Notes under the pieces: generated by a model | The model's database searches: none | What the model was told of the DNA's origin: nothing | The model's input: the letters and a program-made list of their open reading frames with translations, nothing else | DNA from: Shinella sp. | GTDB taxonomy: Bacteria; Pseudomonadota; Alphaproteobacteria; Rhizobiales; Rhizobiaceae | DNA: 64,000 nt | Assembly: GCA_003248775.1 (NCBI GenBank) | Contig: QFQX01000001.1 | Coordinates: forward strand, 62,001 to 126,000 | Direction of reading: 5' to 3' | Part shown: positions 55,109-63,916 of the stretch, in pieces | Layout of the letters: every line of letters begins with the position of its first letter | Position numbering within the stretch: the stretch's first letter is position 1 | Program-made: the position numbers and the translations under genes

Positions 55109-56109
55109 CGCGGATGCCTCAGTCTCGGATTGGCGATGATCGCGATGATATCGGCCAGCATGTTCAGGAAGATGTAGACGGCGGCGAAGATCAGGCCGCA
55201 GGCCTGCACGACGGGCATGTCACGAACGGTCACGGCATCGACCATATACTGGCCCATGCCGGGATAGACGAAGACCACTTCGACCACGACGACGCCGACC
55301 ACGAGATAGGCGAGGTTGAGGGCCACGACGTTGACGATGGGGGCGAGCGCGTTGGGCGCCGCATGCTTGACGATGGCGCGGAAGGCGGAAAGGCCCTTGA
55401 GTTCCGCCGTTTCCATATAGGCCGACGACATGACCGACAGGATCGCGGCGCGGGTCATGCGCATCATGTGGGCGAGAACGACGAGGACCAGCGTTGCCGT
55501 GGGCAGCGCCATGGCCTGCAGACGTTCGGATATGGTCATGCCGTCATGCACGGTTGCGGGGAAGGTCGCGATGCCGAAGTTGATGGCAAAGAAGAGGATC
55601 AGCAGGTAGCCGATGAAGAATTCGGGAAGCGAGATGGCCGCCAGCGAGACGATGTTGATGATGCGGTCCGGCAGCCGGTTGCGGAAATGCACTGCCAGCA
55701 TGCCGAGCCCGACGGCCAGCGGCACGGATATGATCGCCGCCAGTCCCGCAAGAGCCAGCGAGTTGCCGAGGCGCTTGCCGATCTGCTCCGTCACGGAATT
55801 GCGGCTTGCCCAGGAGGTGCCGAAATCGCCATGCAACGCGTTGCCTAGCCACTCGAAATAGCGGGTGACTATGGGCCGGTCGAGGCCAAGTTCCGAACGG
55901 ATGTTGGCTACGGCCTGCGGCGTGGCGGACTGGCCGAGATAGGTCGTCGCGAAGTCACCCGGCAGGGCTTCCACACCGCCATAGATCAACATGGATACGG
56001 CGATCAGCAGGCCGAGACTGAGGAGGAAGCGCTGCAAGATCAGCGCAACCAGCGGATATCGTTCGCGGAATCTGAGTGACGGCGAACCGGCGTCAGGCAA
56101 CTGGGTCAT
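55105..56109 (-). CDS. ABC transporter permease, DppB type
   Basis: A 334-residue permease with six predicted helices. DppB signatures: VEALPGDFATTYLGQSATPQAVANIRSELGLDRPI, then the cytoplasmic loop AYMETAELKGLSAFRAIVKHAAPNALAPIVNVVALNLAYLVVG, which carries the ATPase-binding EAA-like motif. It begins 108 bp after the binding-protein gene end and is followed by the DppC-type permease. Confidence 0.91.
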   Translation of the reverse strand: MTQLPDAGSPSLRFRERYPLVALILQRFLLSLGLLIAVSMLIYGGVEALPGDFATTYLGQSATPQAVANIRSELGLDRPIVTRYFEWLGNALHGDFGTSWASRNSVTEQIGKRLGNSLALAGLAAIISVPLAVGLGMLAVHFRNRLPDRIINIVSLAAISLPEFFIGYLLILFFAINFGIATFPATVHDGMTISERLQAMALPTATLVLVVLAHMMRMTRAAILSVMSSAYMETAELKGLSAFRAIVKHAAPNALAPIVNVVALNLAYLVVGVVVVEVVFVYPGMGQYMVDAVTVRDMPVVQACGLIFAAVYIFLNMLADIIAIIANPRLRHPR

Positions 56110-56217
56110 GGGCTCCGGTAAGGCTTTATTGAAAATCGAGCGGGACCCGCGACCGTGCCCGGACGCGGATCCCTGTGAAATGTCAGGGACGCATCATGCG
56201 GCCCTGCCTCATTTTCG

Positions 56218-57807
56218 TCAACTTTCGAGCCAGACGCGGGTTGCGACGTAGCCGTTCGACATGTCGTTGCCGATATCGTGAACGTAGCCCTTCAGCTTGG
56301 TGCTGGAGGCGTTCACGAAGTCGTTGAACATCGGCAGGATCAGGCCGCCTTCGTCGCGGACCATCATCGCCATCTCGCGATACATTTCCTTGCGCTTGGT
56401 CTCGTCGAGTTCCGAGCGGGCCTGCAGCAGGAGCTTGTCGAAGTCCGGACGCAGGAAGCGGGTGTCGTTCCAGTCCGCCGTCGAAAGATAGGCGGTGGAA
56501 TACATCTGGTCCTGGGTCGGGCGACCGCCCCAGTAGGAGGTGGAGAAAGGCTGGACGTTCCAGACGTTCGACCAGTAGCCGTCGCCCGGTTCGCGCTTCA
56601 CTTCGATATTAATGCCGGCCTTCTTGGCGCTTTCCTGATAGAGAACGGCTGCGTCGACGGCGCCCGGGAAGGCGACTTCCGAGGTGCGCAGCAGCACCGA
56701 GCCTGAATGGCCCGATTTCTTGAAGTGGAAGGCCGCCTTGTCGGGATCGTAGGCGCGCTGCTCGATGCCTTCGGGGAAGAGGGCATAGGTGTTGTTGATC
56801 GGGAAGTCGTTACCGACCTTGCCGTAACCGCCGAGGATTTTTTCCACCATGGTTTCGCGGTCCATGGCGTATTTCAGCGCAAGCCGCAGGTCGTTGTTGT
56901 CGAACGGCGCAGTGTTGCAATGCATGATGAAGACGTAGTGGCCGCGACCGGAGGTGCTGAGGATCTCGACATTCGGTGCGCGCTTCAGGAGCGCCACGGT
57001 CTTCGGGTCGACGCGGTTGATGTAGTGAACCTGACCGGAGGACAGCGCCGCGATGCGGGCGGTGGCGTCGTTCATGCCGATGATCTCGATCGAATCGACG
57101 TAGCCGCGGTCGGAGCGCCAGTCGTTCGGGTTCTTTTCGAGGGTTGCGCGAACGCCTGCCTCGAAGCTGGTCAGCTTGTAAGGACCGGTGCCGATCGAGG
57201 CCAGCGGATCATCATTGCCGCCGTTCGGCTGGATGACGAGGTGGTAATCGGTGAGGAGCAGCGGCATGTCCGCATTGCCCTCGGTGAGCACGAGGACGAG
57301 GTTGTCGCCGTCCTTCTTGATTTCCTTGATGGACTTCATCACGCCGAGAGCGCCGGATTCCGACTTTTCGTCAGTGTGGCGCTTGAGTGTGGCGACGACG
57401 TCGTCAATCGTCAGTTCCTTGCCATTGTGGAACTGTACACCCTTGCGGATCTTGAAGGTCCAGGTGGCGGCGTCCGCGGAGGGCTCCCAGCTTTCGGCAA
57501 GGGCCGGAACGGCGGCGCCGGTCAGCGGATGGCTTTCTACCAGCATGTCACCCCAGCAACGACCGACGCAGAACATGAACTGCGACAGGAATTTTGCCGG
57601 GTCCTTGCTGTCGGTGGCCGAACCGCCTTCAAGACCGAGCTTCAGGTGGCCGCCCTTCTTGGGCTCCTGGGCTTCGGCGCTGGCTGCGAAAAGGCTGCTT
57701 GCGGCTGTGAGCGTCAAGCCCGCGGCCATGGCCCGCCCCATGAATTCACGACGGTTCATGCCGGCGGATGTGACACGACCTGCGAGGTATTTCGTATAAT
57801 CGTTCAT
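56218..57807 (-). CDS. peptide-type ABC transporter substrate-binding protein (paralog 2)
   Basis: A 529-residue family 5 binding protein, directly upstream of its permeases and ATPase. The N-terminus has a twin-arginine-like motif NRREFMGRAM followed by a hydrophobic stretch and SAEAQE, so export through Tat is likely. The mature protein starts KKGGHLKLGLEGGSATDSKDP. It is a close paralog of 48758-50347. The genes next to it point to carnitine, gamma-butyrobetaine or a related quaternary amine as cargo, by context only. ATG 57807 is chosen over the upstream start at 57894 because the signal peptide fits. Confidence 0.9.
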   Translation of the reverse strand: MNDYTKYLAGRVTSAGMNRREFMGRAMAAGLTLTAASSLFAASAEAQEPKKGGHLKLGLEGGSATDSKDPAKFLSQFMFCVGRCWGDMLVESHPLTGAAVPALAESWEPSADAATWTFKIRKGVQFHNGKELTIDDVVATLKRHTDEKSESGALGVMKSIKEIKKDGDNLVLVLTEGNADMPLLLTDYHLVIQPNGGNDDPLASIGTGPYKLTSFEAGVRATLEKNPNDWRSDRGYVDSIEIIGMNDATARIAALSSGQVHYINRVDPKTVALLKRAPNVEILSTSGRGHYVFIMHCNTAPFDNNDLRLALKYAMDRETMVEKILGGYGKVGNDFPINNTYALFPEGIEQRAYDPDKAAFHFKKSGHSGSVLLRTSEVAFPGAVDAAVLYQESAKKAGINIEVKREPGDGYWSNVWNVQPFSTSYWGGRPTQDQMYSTAYLSTADWNDTRFLRPDFDKLLLQARSELDETKRKEMYREMAMMVRDEGGLILPMFNDFVNASSTKLKGYVHDIGNDMSNGYVATRVWLES

Positions 57808-57928
57808 TAGCCTGTTCCTTCTCTGGTTGGTTGGGCGCATCCGGCATATTGTTTTTGTTCCGTGATGCGGGGGACCGTTTCGATGCCGTGGCATCAGGCC
57901 GGGTCTCCGAAGGCCTCCCTCGATCTTT

Positions 57929-58711
57929 CTATCTTCCTTTCCACACGGGATTGCGCTTCTCGGCGAAGGCGCGGGCGCCTTCGAGCTGATCCTCGCTCGA
58001 ATAGAGCACGTCGACCGTGCGATATTGCCGCTTGGTGATCTTGTTCATCGCGGCGGGGAAATCCTTGCCTTCGGCGTCGCGGACGATTTCCTTGATGGCG
58101 GCGTAAACCAGCGGCGGACCGCTCTCGAGCAGACGGGCGAGTTCCCAGGCTCGCTCCATCAGCTTGTCGGCGGGAAGGATTTCGTTGACGAAGCCCCAGC
58201 GATGGCCCTCCTGCGCGTCGAGCCAGCGGCCTGTCAGCAGCATGTCCATGGCGATGTGATAGGGGATGCGCTTCGGTAGCTTGATCGAGGCGGCATCCGC
58301 CACGGTGCCGGAGCGGATTTCGGGCAGGGCGAAGGTCGCGTGTTCCGCCGCAAGAATGAGATCGGTCGACAGGGCGATCTCGAAACCGCCGCCGCAACAG
58401 ATCCCGTTGATGGCGGCAATGATCGGCTTGTTGAGGTCGCGCAGTTCCTGCATGCCGCCGAAGCCGCCGATGCCATAATCGCCGTCGACAGCATCGCCGT
58501 CGGCGGCGGCCTTCAGATCCCAGCCGGCGCAGAAGAACTTCTCTCCGGCGGCCGTCACGATGGCGACCCGCAGTTCAGGGTCGTCTCGAAAATCACGGAA
58601 AACCTCGCCCATGATGCGACTGGTTTTCAGGTCTATGGCGTTCGCCTTGGGGCGGTCGATGGTGACTTCGAGGATGCCGCCTTCGCGTCTGGTGCGGATG
58701 GGGTCGGTCAT
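57929..58711 (-). CDS. caiD: carnitinyl-CoA dehydratase-like enoyl-CoA hydratase
   Basis: A 260-residue crotonase-fold enzyme. It resembles E. coli CaiD along its whole length: ILEVTIDRPKANAIDLKTS, FRDDPELRVAIVTAAGEKFF, AGWDLKAAADGDA, GGFGGMQELRDLNKPIIAAINGICCGGGFEIALS, and the C-terminus FAEKRNPVWKGR. Both Glu residues expected for catalysis are present, in GGGFEIA and ALPEIRSG. CaiD hydrates crotonobetainyl-CoA to L-carnitinyl-CoA. It lies beside the CoA ligase and acyl-CoA dehydrogenase that could supply its substrate. A generic crotonase with another substrate is possible but less likely. Confidence 0.85.
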   Translation of the reverse strand: MTDPIRTRREGGILEVTIDRPKANAIDLKTSRIMGEVFRDFRDDPELRVAIVTAAGEKFFCAGWDLKAAADGDAVDGDYGIGGFGGMQELRDLNKPIIAAINGICCGGGFEIALSTDLILAAEHATFALPEIRSGTVADAASIKLPKRIPYHIAMDMLLTGRWLDAQEGHRWGFVNEILPADKLMERAWELARLLESGPPLVYAAIKEIVRDAEGKDFPAAMNKITKRQYRTVDVLYSSEDQLEGARAFAEKRNPVWKGR

Positions 58712-58715
58712 GCAA

Positions 58716-60773
58716 TCAACTCCTCTTCCGGATCAGGGCATCCACGGCAACGACGCCCGCACCTGCAGGCAACACCAATAAGGGATTAATGTCGATCTCT
58801 TCGACTTTGGACGCATTGGCTGCGACATAATGTGCCACGGCTGCGACCGTTTGTACCAACGCATCCTTATCGCCTGCCGGTCCGCCGCGATAACCGTCCA
58901 GAAGTTTCGAAACCTTGAGATGTCCGATCGTTTCGCGGATGGTTTCCGGTGTCGTCGGCAGCGTCAGGATGGCACTATCCTCCAGCAGTTCAACGAGAAT
59001 TCCGCCGGCTCCGATCGTCAGCACCGGGCCTGCCACGGGGTCGCGCATGGCGCCGATGATGATTTCGGCGACCGGTTTCGGCGCCATTTTCTCGACCAGA
59101 AAACCCGTGGCGACAGTGGCCATTAGCGCCGCTGCCTCACGTACTGATTCAGCATCGGAAAGGTTGAGGAGGACCGCGCCGGCCTCGGTCTTGTGAGCGA
59201 TGCCGAGACCCTTGAGGACAACCGGGAAGCCGATTTCCTCCGCTGCCTTTGCTGCCTCTTCCGGTGTGGCGACGACCTTGCCTTTGGGAACCGGAACGCC
59301 GAAAACCGCAAGCTCTGCCTTGGCTGTATCCTCGAAGAGCAGCGCCAGTTCGCCCGCGGATGTGGCCGCGTCGATCAGCGGGGCGGGCGTCGGCTTTGCC
59401 CAGGCCGCGCCGATTGCTCCGGCAATTTCCACGGCAGTCAGTGCCTCGTCGATACCGGAGAACGGCACCACGTTTTCTTCCATCAGGCCGAGTGCGATGT
59501 CCTCCGGCATGTTTTCGCCGAGGCTGGCGACGACGCCGGCGCGCGCGTCTGTCTTGCGGGCTGCGGCGACGATGGCATCGACGGTCGTCATCCAGTCGCA
59601 GGAATCGCAGCGGTCCCCGCGCGGGAAATCCAGCACCACGAGGTTCATCGTGTATCCGCCGGACATCATCGCCGTGAAGGCAGCCGTCTGGCGTTCCAGA
59701 TTGCCCCAGACGAAGGTGTGGTAGTCGAGCGGATTGGAGAGCGTCACCATCTCGCCCAGGCTTTCACGCAGGGGACCCAGCTGTTCGGGCTTCAGGTCGC
59801 GGTAGTAGATGTTCCGGCCGACTGCGGCATCCGACATCAGCGATGCCTCGCCGCCGGAACAGCTCATGGAGGAGATGTCTGTATCTGCGAGCGGTCCGTA
59901 AAGATGCAGCAGTTTCAGCGTTTCCAGCATGGCCGGCAGGCTGTGAACCAGGCCGATGCCGAGACGCTGCAGAACCGCGCTCGAGACAGCGTCGTTGCCG
60001 GCGAGCGATGCCGTATGCGAGACGGTGGCCTTCTGCGCCGCTTCCGACTTGCCGACCTTCAACGCGATCACGGGCTTCTTCAGTTCACGGGCACGAAGCG
60101 CCAGCCGTTCGAGGGTGCGGATATCGTCGAAGCCTTCGATGTGGAGGCCGACGGCCGTCACGCGCGGGTCTTCGAGTACGGCGCAGGCCAGGCCGGAAAG
60201 GCCTGTCTGCGCCTGGTTGCCGGCCGTCATCAGGTAGGCGAGCGGCAGTCCGCGGGTCTGCATGGAGATGTTGCAGGCGATGTTGGACGACTGCGTGAGG
60301 ATGGCGACGCCCTTCGTTGCCCGGACCATGCCGTGCTGGTCCGGCCAGAGAAGCGCGCCGTCCAGCATGTTGATCAGTCCATAGCAGTTGGGGCCGATGA
60401 TCGGCATGTCGCCGGCGGCGGCCACGAGCGCTTCCTGCAAGTCGCCACCATCAGACAGTTCGCTCATTGCCTCACGAAAACCGGAGGCATAACAGATCGC
60501 ACCACCTGCGCCGATGGCGGACAATTCGCGGATGATGTCGATGGTCAGTGCCCGGTTGACACCGACGAAGGATGCATCGGGTGGGGAGGGGAGTTCGGCG
60601 GTGCTGCGATAGCATTTGCGGCCGAAGATCTCGTCGAGTTTCGGATGAACAGGCCAGATCTCGCCGGCGAAACCCATCTTGTCGCACTGCTCGATGACCC
60701 TGCGTGCCTCCTTGCCGCCGTAGACGGCGATCGATTTCGGACGGATCAGGCGGTCGAGGGGACGGATGGTCAT
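58716..60773 (-). CDS. ADP-forming acyl-CoA ligase (acetate-CoA ligase family)
   Basis: A 685-residue fused ligase. Domain order: CoA-binding Rossmann domain (PKSIAVYGGKEARRVIEQCDKMGFAGEIWPVHPKLDEIFG), succinyl-CoA-ligase-like domain with the phospho-His motif KATVSHTASLAGNDAV, and an ATP-grasp domain (GVPVPKGKVVATPEEAAKAAEEIGFPVVLKGLGIAHKTEAGAVLLNL). It makes an acyl-CoA from acid, ATP and CoA, releasing ADP. Here it would activate gamma-butyrobetaine, crotonobetaine or carnitine, in place of the AMP-forming CaiC. Its stop is 4 bp before the CaiD-like start. Confidence 0.88.
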   Translation of the reverse strand: MTIRPLDRLIRPKSIAVYGGKEARRVIEQCDKMGFAGEIWPVHPKLDEIFGRKCYRSTAELPSPPDASFVGVNRALTIDIIRELSAIGAGGAICYASGFREAMSELSDGGDLQEALVAAAGDMPIIGPNCYGLINMLDGALLWPDQHGMVRATKGVAILTQSSNIACNISMQTRGLPLAYLMTAGNQAQTGLSGLACAVLEDPRVTAVGLHIEGFDDIRTLERLALRARELKKPVIALKVGKSEAAQKATVSHTASLAGNDAVSSAVLQRLGIGLVHSLPAMLETLKLLHLYGPLADTDISSMSCSGGEASLMSDAAVGRNIYYRDLKPEQLGPLRESLGEMVTLSNPLDYHTFVWGNLERQTAAFTAMMSGGYTMNLVVLDFPRGDRCDSCDWMTTVDAIVAAARKTDARAGVVASLGENMPEDIALGLMEENVVPFSGIDEALTAVEIAGAIGAAWAKPTPAPLIDAATSAGELALLFEDTAKAELAVFGVPVPKGKVVATPEEAAKAAEEIGFPVVLKGLGIAHKTEAGAVLLNLSDAESVREAAALMATVATGFLVEKMAPKPVAEIIIGAMRDPVAGPVLTIGAGGILVELLEDSAILTLPTTPETIRETIGHLKVSKLLDGYRGGPAGDKDALVQTVAAVAHYVAANASKVEEIDINPLLVLPAGAGVVAVDALIRKRS

Positions 60774-60815
60774 GCCTTGCCACCTTGGTCTATGCCCCTT
60801 ATCCCCCTACCGGGA

Positions 60816-60896
60816 CCTTCTCCCCGCGAGCGGGGAGAAGGGGCTTGCGGCACCGCTGGCGACAGATCCACCTTCTCCCCGCTCGCGGGGAGAAGG
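60816..60896. repeat. pair of palindromic intergenic repeats (REP/RIME-like)
   Basis: CCTTCTCCCCG/CGGGGAGAAGG hairpins occur at 60816-60841 and 60871-60896, with loops CGAG and CTCG. They lie between the acyl-CoA dehydrogenase and the ligase. Similar paired elements occur at 62.1-62.2 and 63.8-63.9 kb. Confidence 0.78.
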
Positions 60897-60939
60897 TGCC
60901 GGCAGGCGGATGAGGGGTGAAGGTGTACGTCTTCCATCC

Positions 60940-62100
60940 TCACGCCCCCAGCGGTCGAAGCAGTTCGCGGCTGATGATGTGCCGCTGGATTTCCGAGGTG
61001 CCGTCCCAGATGCGTTCGACGCGGGCGTCGCGCCAGAAGCGGGCGAGCGGCAGGTCGTCCATCAGACCCATGCCGCCATAGATTTGGATTGCCTCGTCGG
61101 TGACGCGGGCAAGCATTTCCGTGGCGAAGACCTTGGCCGAGGCAATTTCGCGGTTGGAAGGCAGTCCCTGATCGAGCCGCCATGCGGCCGAAAGTGTCAG
61201 GAGGTCTGCGGCGTCGATCTCGGTGATCATGTCGGCGAGCTTGAACGATACGCCCTGATTGGCGCCGATCGGCTTGCCGAACTGCTTGCGCTCGGCGGCA
61301 TAGGACAGCGCGTAGTCGAAGGCGCGCCGTGCCCGGCCGACGGAGGTCGCGGCGACCGTCAGGCGGGTCGCGTAGAGCCAGTCGTTGGCGATGTCGAAGC
61401 CCTTGTGCAGTTCGCCGAGGATCTGGCTCTTCGGCAGGCGGCATTCGTCAAAGGTCAGGATGCAGTTCTTGTAACCGCGATGAGAGACCGAGGAGTAGCC
61501 GTCGCGGATCTCGAAGCCGGGCGTTCCCCGGTCGACGAGGAAACAGGTGATGAGCTTCTTCGGGCCGCGCGGGGTCTGCTCCTCGCCGGTGGCGATGAAG
61601 ACGATGACGAAATCGGCGATATTGGCGTGGCTGATGAAATGCTTGGTGCCGTTGACGATCCAGTCGCCGCCGTCAGGCCGCGCGAAACACTTCATGCCAC
61701 GGACGTCGGAGCCGGCATCCGGCTCGGTCATGGCGAGCGCATCGAACTTGTCGCCGCGCACGGCCGGAAGCAGATATCTTTCCTTCTGCTCGTCGTTGCA
61801 GGCCATCAGGATGCCGGAGGGCCGGCCGAAGAACACCGTCAGCGCCATCGATCCGCGGCCGAGTTCGCGTTCGACCAGCGTGAACGTCGTGTGGTCGAGG
61901 CCGGCGCCGCCGACTTCCTCCGGGAAATTGCAGCCGAAGAAGCCGATTTCCCTGCATTTGCGGGCAATTTCCTGGCCGAGTTCCGGCGGCACCGTGCCGG
62001 TCCGCTCCACCTCGTCCTCATGCGGATAGATTTCCGTCTCGACGAAATCCCGCACCGTCTTGACGATCATTTCTTGTTCTTCGGTCAGCCCGAAATTCAT
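60940..62100 (-). CDS. acyl-CoA dehydrogenase, probable gamma-butyrobetainyl-CoA dehydrogenase
   Basis: A 386-residue flavoprotein with the whole family fold: N-terminal helices, FAD-binding AMTEPDAGSDVRGMKC, WIVNGTKHFISHANIADF, QFGKPIGANQGVSFKLADM and IQIYGGMGLMDDLPLARFWRD. The catalytic base position, usually Glu in the YEGTSE motif, is Asp366 here (IWDGTSEIQR). Context suggests oxidation of gamma-butyrobetainyl-CoA to crotonobetainyl-CoA, with electrons passed to electron transfer flavoprotein. The substrate is an inference from neighbours. It lies between the carnitine dehydrogenase and the CoA ligase. Confidence 0.85.
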   Translation of the reverse strand: MNFGLTEEQEMIVKTVRDFVETEIYPHEDEVERTGTVPPELGQEIARKCREIGFFGCNFPEEVGGAGLDHTTFTLVERELGRGSMALTVFFGRPSGILMACNDEQKERYLLPAVRGDKFDALAMTEPDAGSDVRGMKCFARPDGGDWIVNGTKHFISHANIADFVIVFIATGEEQTPRGPKKLITCFLVDRGTPGFEIRDGYSSVSHRGYKNCILTFDECRLPKSQILGELHKGFDIANDWLYATRLTVAATSVGRARRAFDYALSYAAERKQFGKPIGANQGVSFKLADMITEIDAADLLTLSAAWRLDQGLPSNREIASAKVFATEMLARVTDEAIQIYGGMGLMDDLPLARFWRDARVERIWDGTSEIQRHIISRELLRPLGA

Positions 62101-62154
62101 GCGTTTTCCCTCACTCCAGTGCGTCGTAACTCCCCCTCATCCGGCTGCCGCCGT

Positions 62155-62227
62155 CTTCTCCCCGCAAGCCGGGAGAAGGTCGATGTGGTGCCGTCTCCGT
62201 TCCCTCTCCCCGCTTGCGGGGAGAGGG
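62155..62227. repeat. pair of palindromic intergenic repeats (REP/RIME-like)
   Basis: CTTCTCCCCGC / GGGAGAAG (62155-62178) and CCCTCTCCCCGC/GCGGGGAGAGGG (62202-62227) are two hairpins in tandem, with the flanking text CCCCTCATCCGGCTGCCGCC before and GGTGAGGGGC after. This matches the composite unit at 63.8-63.9 kb. Confidence 0.75.
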
Positions 62228-62269
62228 TCAGGGTGAGGGGCGAGGACAGCGTTGACACCATGATCCTGC

Positions 62270-63766
62270 CTACCGCTTCTGTCCTACATGCCGTCCCGCC
62301 GCTTCCGGCTTCGGGAGGGCGGAATGGACCTCGGCGATTGCCTTCACCTTCGAAAGCACGCTTTCCGGAGCAGGCGCCGCTTTGCCGGCCTTGGCGTCGA
62401 CATGCAGCAGCATCTGCTCGGCGGTTGCGATTGCCTCGTCGTCCGCAGTGCGGTGGATCGTGTGGAAGACGTGGATGCGCTTCTCGTCCACAGAGAGAAC
62501 CTGGCAGGTGGAATAGAGTGCTTCGTTGACCTTGGCTTCGCCGAGATGGCGAATGTGGGTCTCGACCGTGTAGTAGCTGTGGCCGTCCTTCACATAGGCG
62601 TCGTCCACGCCAATCAGGCGGAGCAGGGCGTCCGAAGTGTCGCCGAAGACCTGCAGGTAGCGAAACTCGGTCATGTGGCCGTTGTAGTCGGCCCAGGACG
62701 GGTTGACCTTGACGTCGAGAAGGCGGAGCGGCTTTGCGGCGCTGGTATCGACCGAGAGCTTGCCGGCATTGGCCCATAGGCGGGATTCAAAATCAGCGAG
62801 CAGCTTGCCGGCGCCCCAGCCCTTGCCGCCGTTTCCGCCCTTCAGCGCCTGCATGATACCGACGAGATTCTCGTCGCGGATGCGTTCGAGCTCGCGGATG
62901 CCATGGGCGCCGGATTGTGCATCCGACTGGCTGCCGATCTTGTCGACCAGCGCATCATCGAGATCGACGACGTCGGTAAACTTGGTCCAGGGCCATTGGA
63001 GACAAGGGCCGAACTGGGCGAGGAAGTGGCGCATGCCGGCCTCACCACCAGCGATGCGATAGGTCTCGAACAGACCCATCTGCGCCCAGCGCATGCCGAA
63101 CGAATAGCGGATAACGTTGTCGAGGGTTTCGGTATCGCAGATGTCGTCCTGAATCAGCCAGAGCGCTTCGCGCCACAGGGCTTCGAGCAAGCGGTCGCCG
63201 ACGAAAGCCTCGATTTCCTTGGCGATGACCACGCCTTCCATGCCGATGGTGGCGGCGAGTTCCTTGGCTTTCGCGATGGTTTCCTTCGAGGTTTTCTGGC
63301 CGCCGACGAGTTCGACCAGCGGCAGCAGGTAGACGGGATTGTAGGGATGGGCGACGAAGAAGCGTTCCGGATGCTTCATGTCGCGCTGGAGATCGGTCGG
63401 CATCAGGCCGGAGGTGGAGGAGCCGATCAGGGCGGACGGGTTTGCAGCCGCGTCGATCTGGGTCAGCACTCCCCGCTTCAGGTCCAGCCGCTCGGGCACG
63501 CTTTCCTGAATCCAGTCAGCGCCTTGCACGGCTTCCTCAATGCTTGATGCGAAGGAAAGCGTGCCTCGCGGCGGCAGCGGGGCCATGGTCAGCATGCCAT
63601 AGGCACGCTCGGCATTGGCCAGCACTTCGCCGACGATGCGGGTCGCTTCCGGATGCGGGTCGTACATCGAGACGTCGATGCCCGCGAGCAGGAAGCGGGC
63701 GGCCCATGCCCCGCCGATGACGCCGCCGCCGACACAGGCGGCCTTGTTGATCTTGGTCATTTTCAC
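62270..63766 (-). CDS. lcdH: carnitine 3-dehydrogenase fused to a thioesterase
   Basis: A 498-residue two-domain enzyme. Residues 1-330 are a 3-hydroxyacyl-CoA-dehydrogenase-like L-carnitine dehydrogenase: NAD-binding VGGGVIGGAWAARFLLAG, and the catalytic-His segment HPYNPVYLLPLVELVGG. Residues about 345-470 are a hotdog thioesterase with the DYNGHMTEFRYLQVF active-site motif. In rhizobial proteins of this fusion type the first domain oxidises L-carnitine to 3-dehydrocarnitine and the second hydrolyses betainyl-CoA formed by the BKACE enzyme, giving glycine betaine. It follows the BKACE gene in the same direction. Confidence 0.92.
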   Translation of the reverse strand: MKMTKINKAACVGGGVIGGAWAARFLLAGIDVSMYDPHPEATRIVGEVLANAERAYGMLTMAPLPPRGTLSFASSIEEAVQGADWIQESVPERLDLKRGVLTQIDAAANPSALIGSSTSGLMPTDLQRDMKHPERFFVAHPYNPVYLLPLVELVGGQKTSKETIAKAKELAATIGMEGVVIAKEIEAFVGDRLLEALWREALWLIQDDICDTETLDNVIRYSFGMRWAQMGLFETYRIAGGEAGMRHFLAQFGPCLQWPWTKFTDVVDLDDALVDKIGSQSDAQSGAHGIRELERIRDENLVGIMQALKGGNGGKGWGAGKLLADFESRLWANAGKLSVDTSAAKPLRLLDVKVNPSWADYNGHMTEFRYLQVFGDTSDALLRLIGVDDAYVKDGHSYYTVETHIRHLGEAKVNEALYSTCQVLSVDEKRIHVFHTIHRTADDEAIATAEQMLLHVDAKAGKAAPAPESVLSKVKAIAEVHSALPKPEAAGRHVGQKR

Positions 63767-63811
63767 TTTTGCCTTGTCCGAGGTTGAGAGCCCCTCATCC
63801 GGCTGCCGCCA

Positions 63812-63893
63812 CCTTCTCCCCGCAGGCGGGGCGAAGGGGATGTGGCGCGGCCGTTGCCTCCCGGACTCCCTCTCCCCGCTTGCGGGGAGAGGG
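63812..63893. repeat. pair of palindromic intergenic repeats (REP/RIME-like)
   Basis: CCTTCTCCCCGC (63812-63823) with GCGGGGCGAAGG (63826-63837), and CCCTCTCCCCGC/GCGGGGAGAGGG (63868-63893), lie between the BKACE stop and the carnitine dehydrogenase start. They could modulate mRNA stability between the two genes. Confidence 0.75.
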
Positions 63894-63916
63894 TTGGGGT
63901 GAGGGGCCGGTCTTGC

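Noticed and set aside
59193..62529. Long plus-strand frames opposite the CoA ligase and acyl-CoA dehydrogenase
   Set aside because: Antisense shadows running through palindromic repeats; no recognisable domains.
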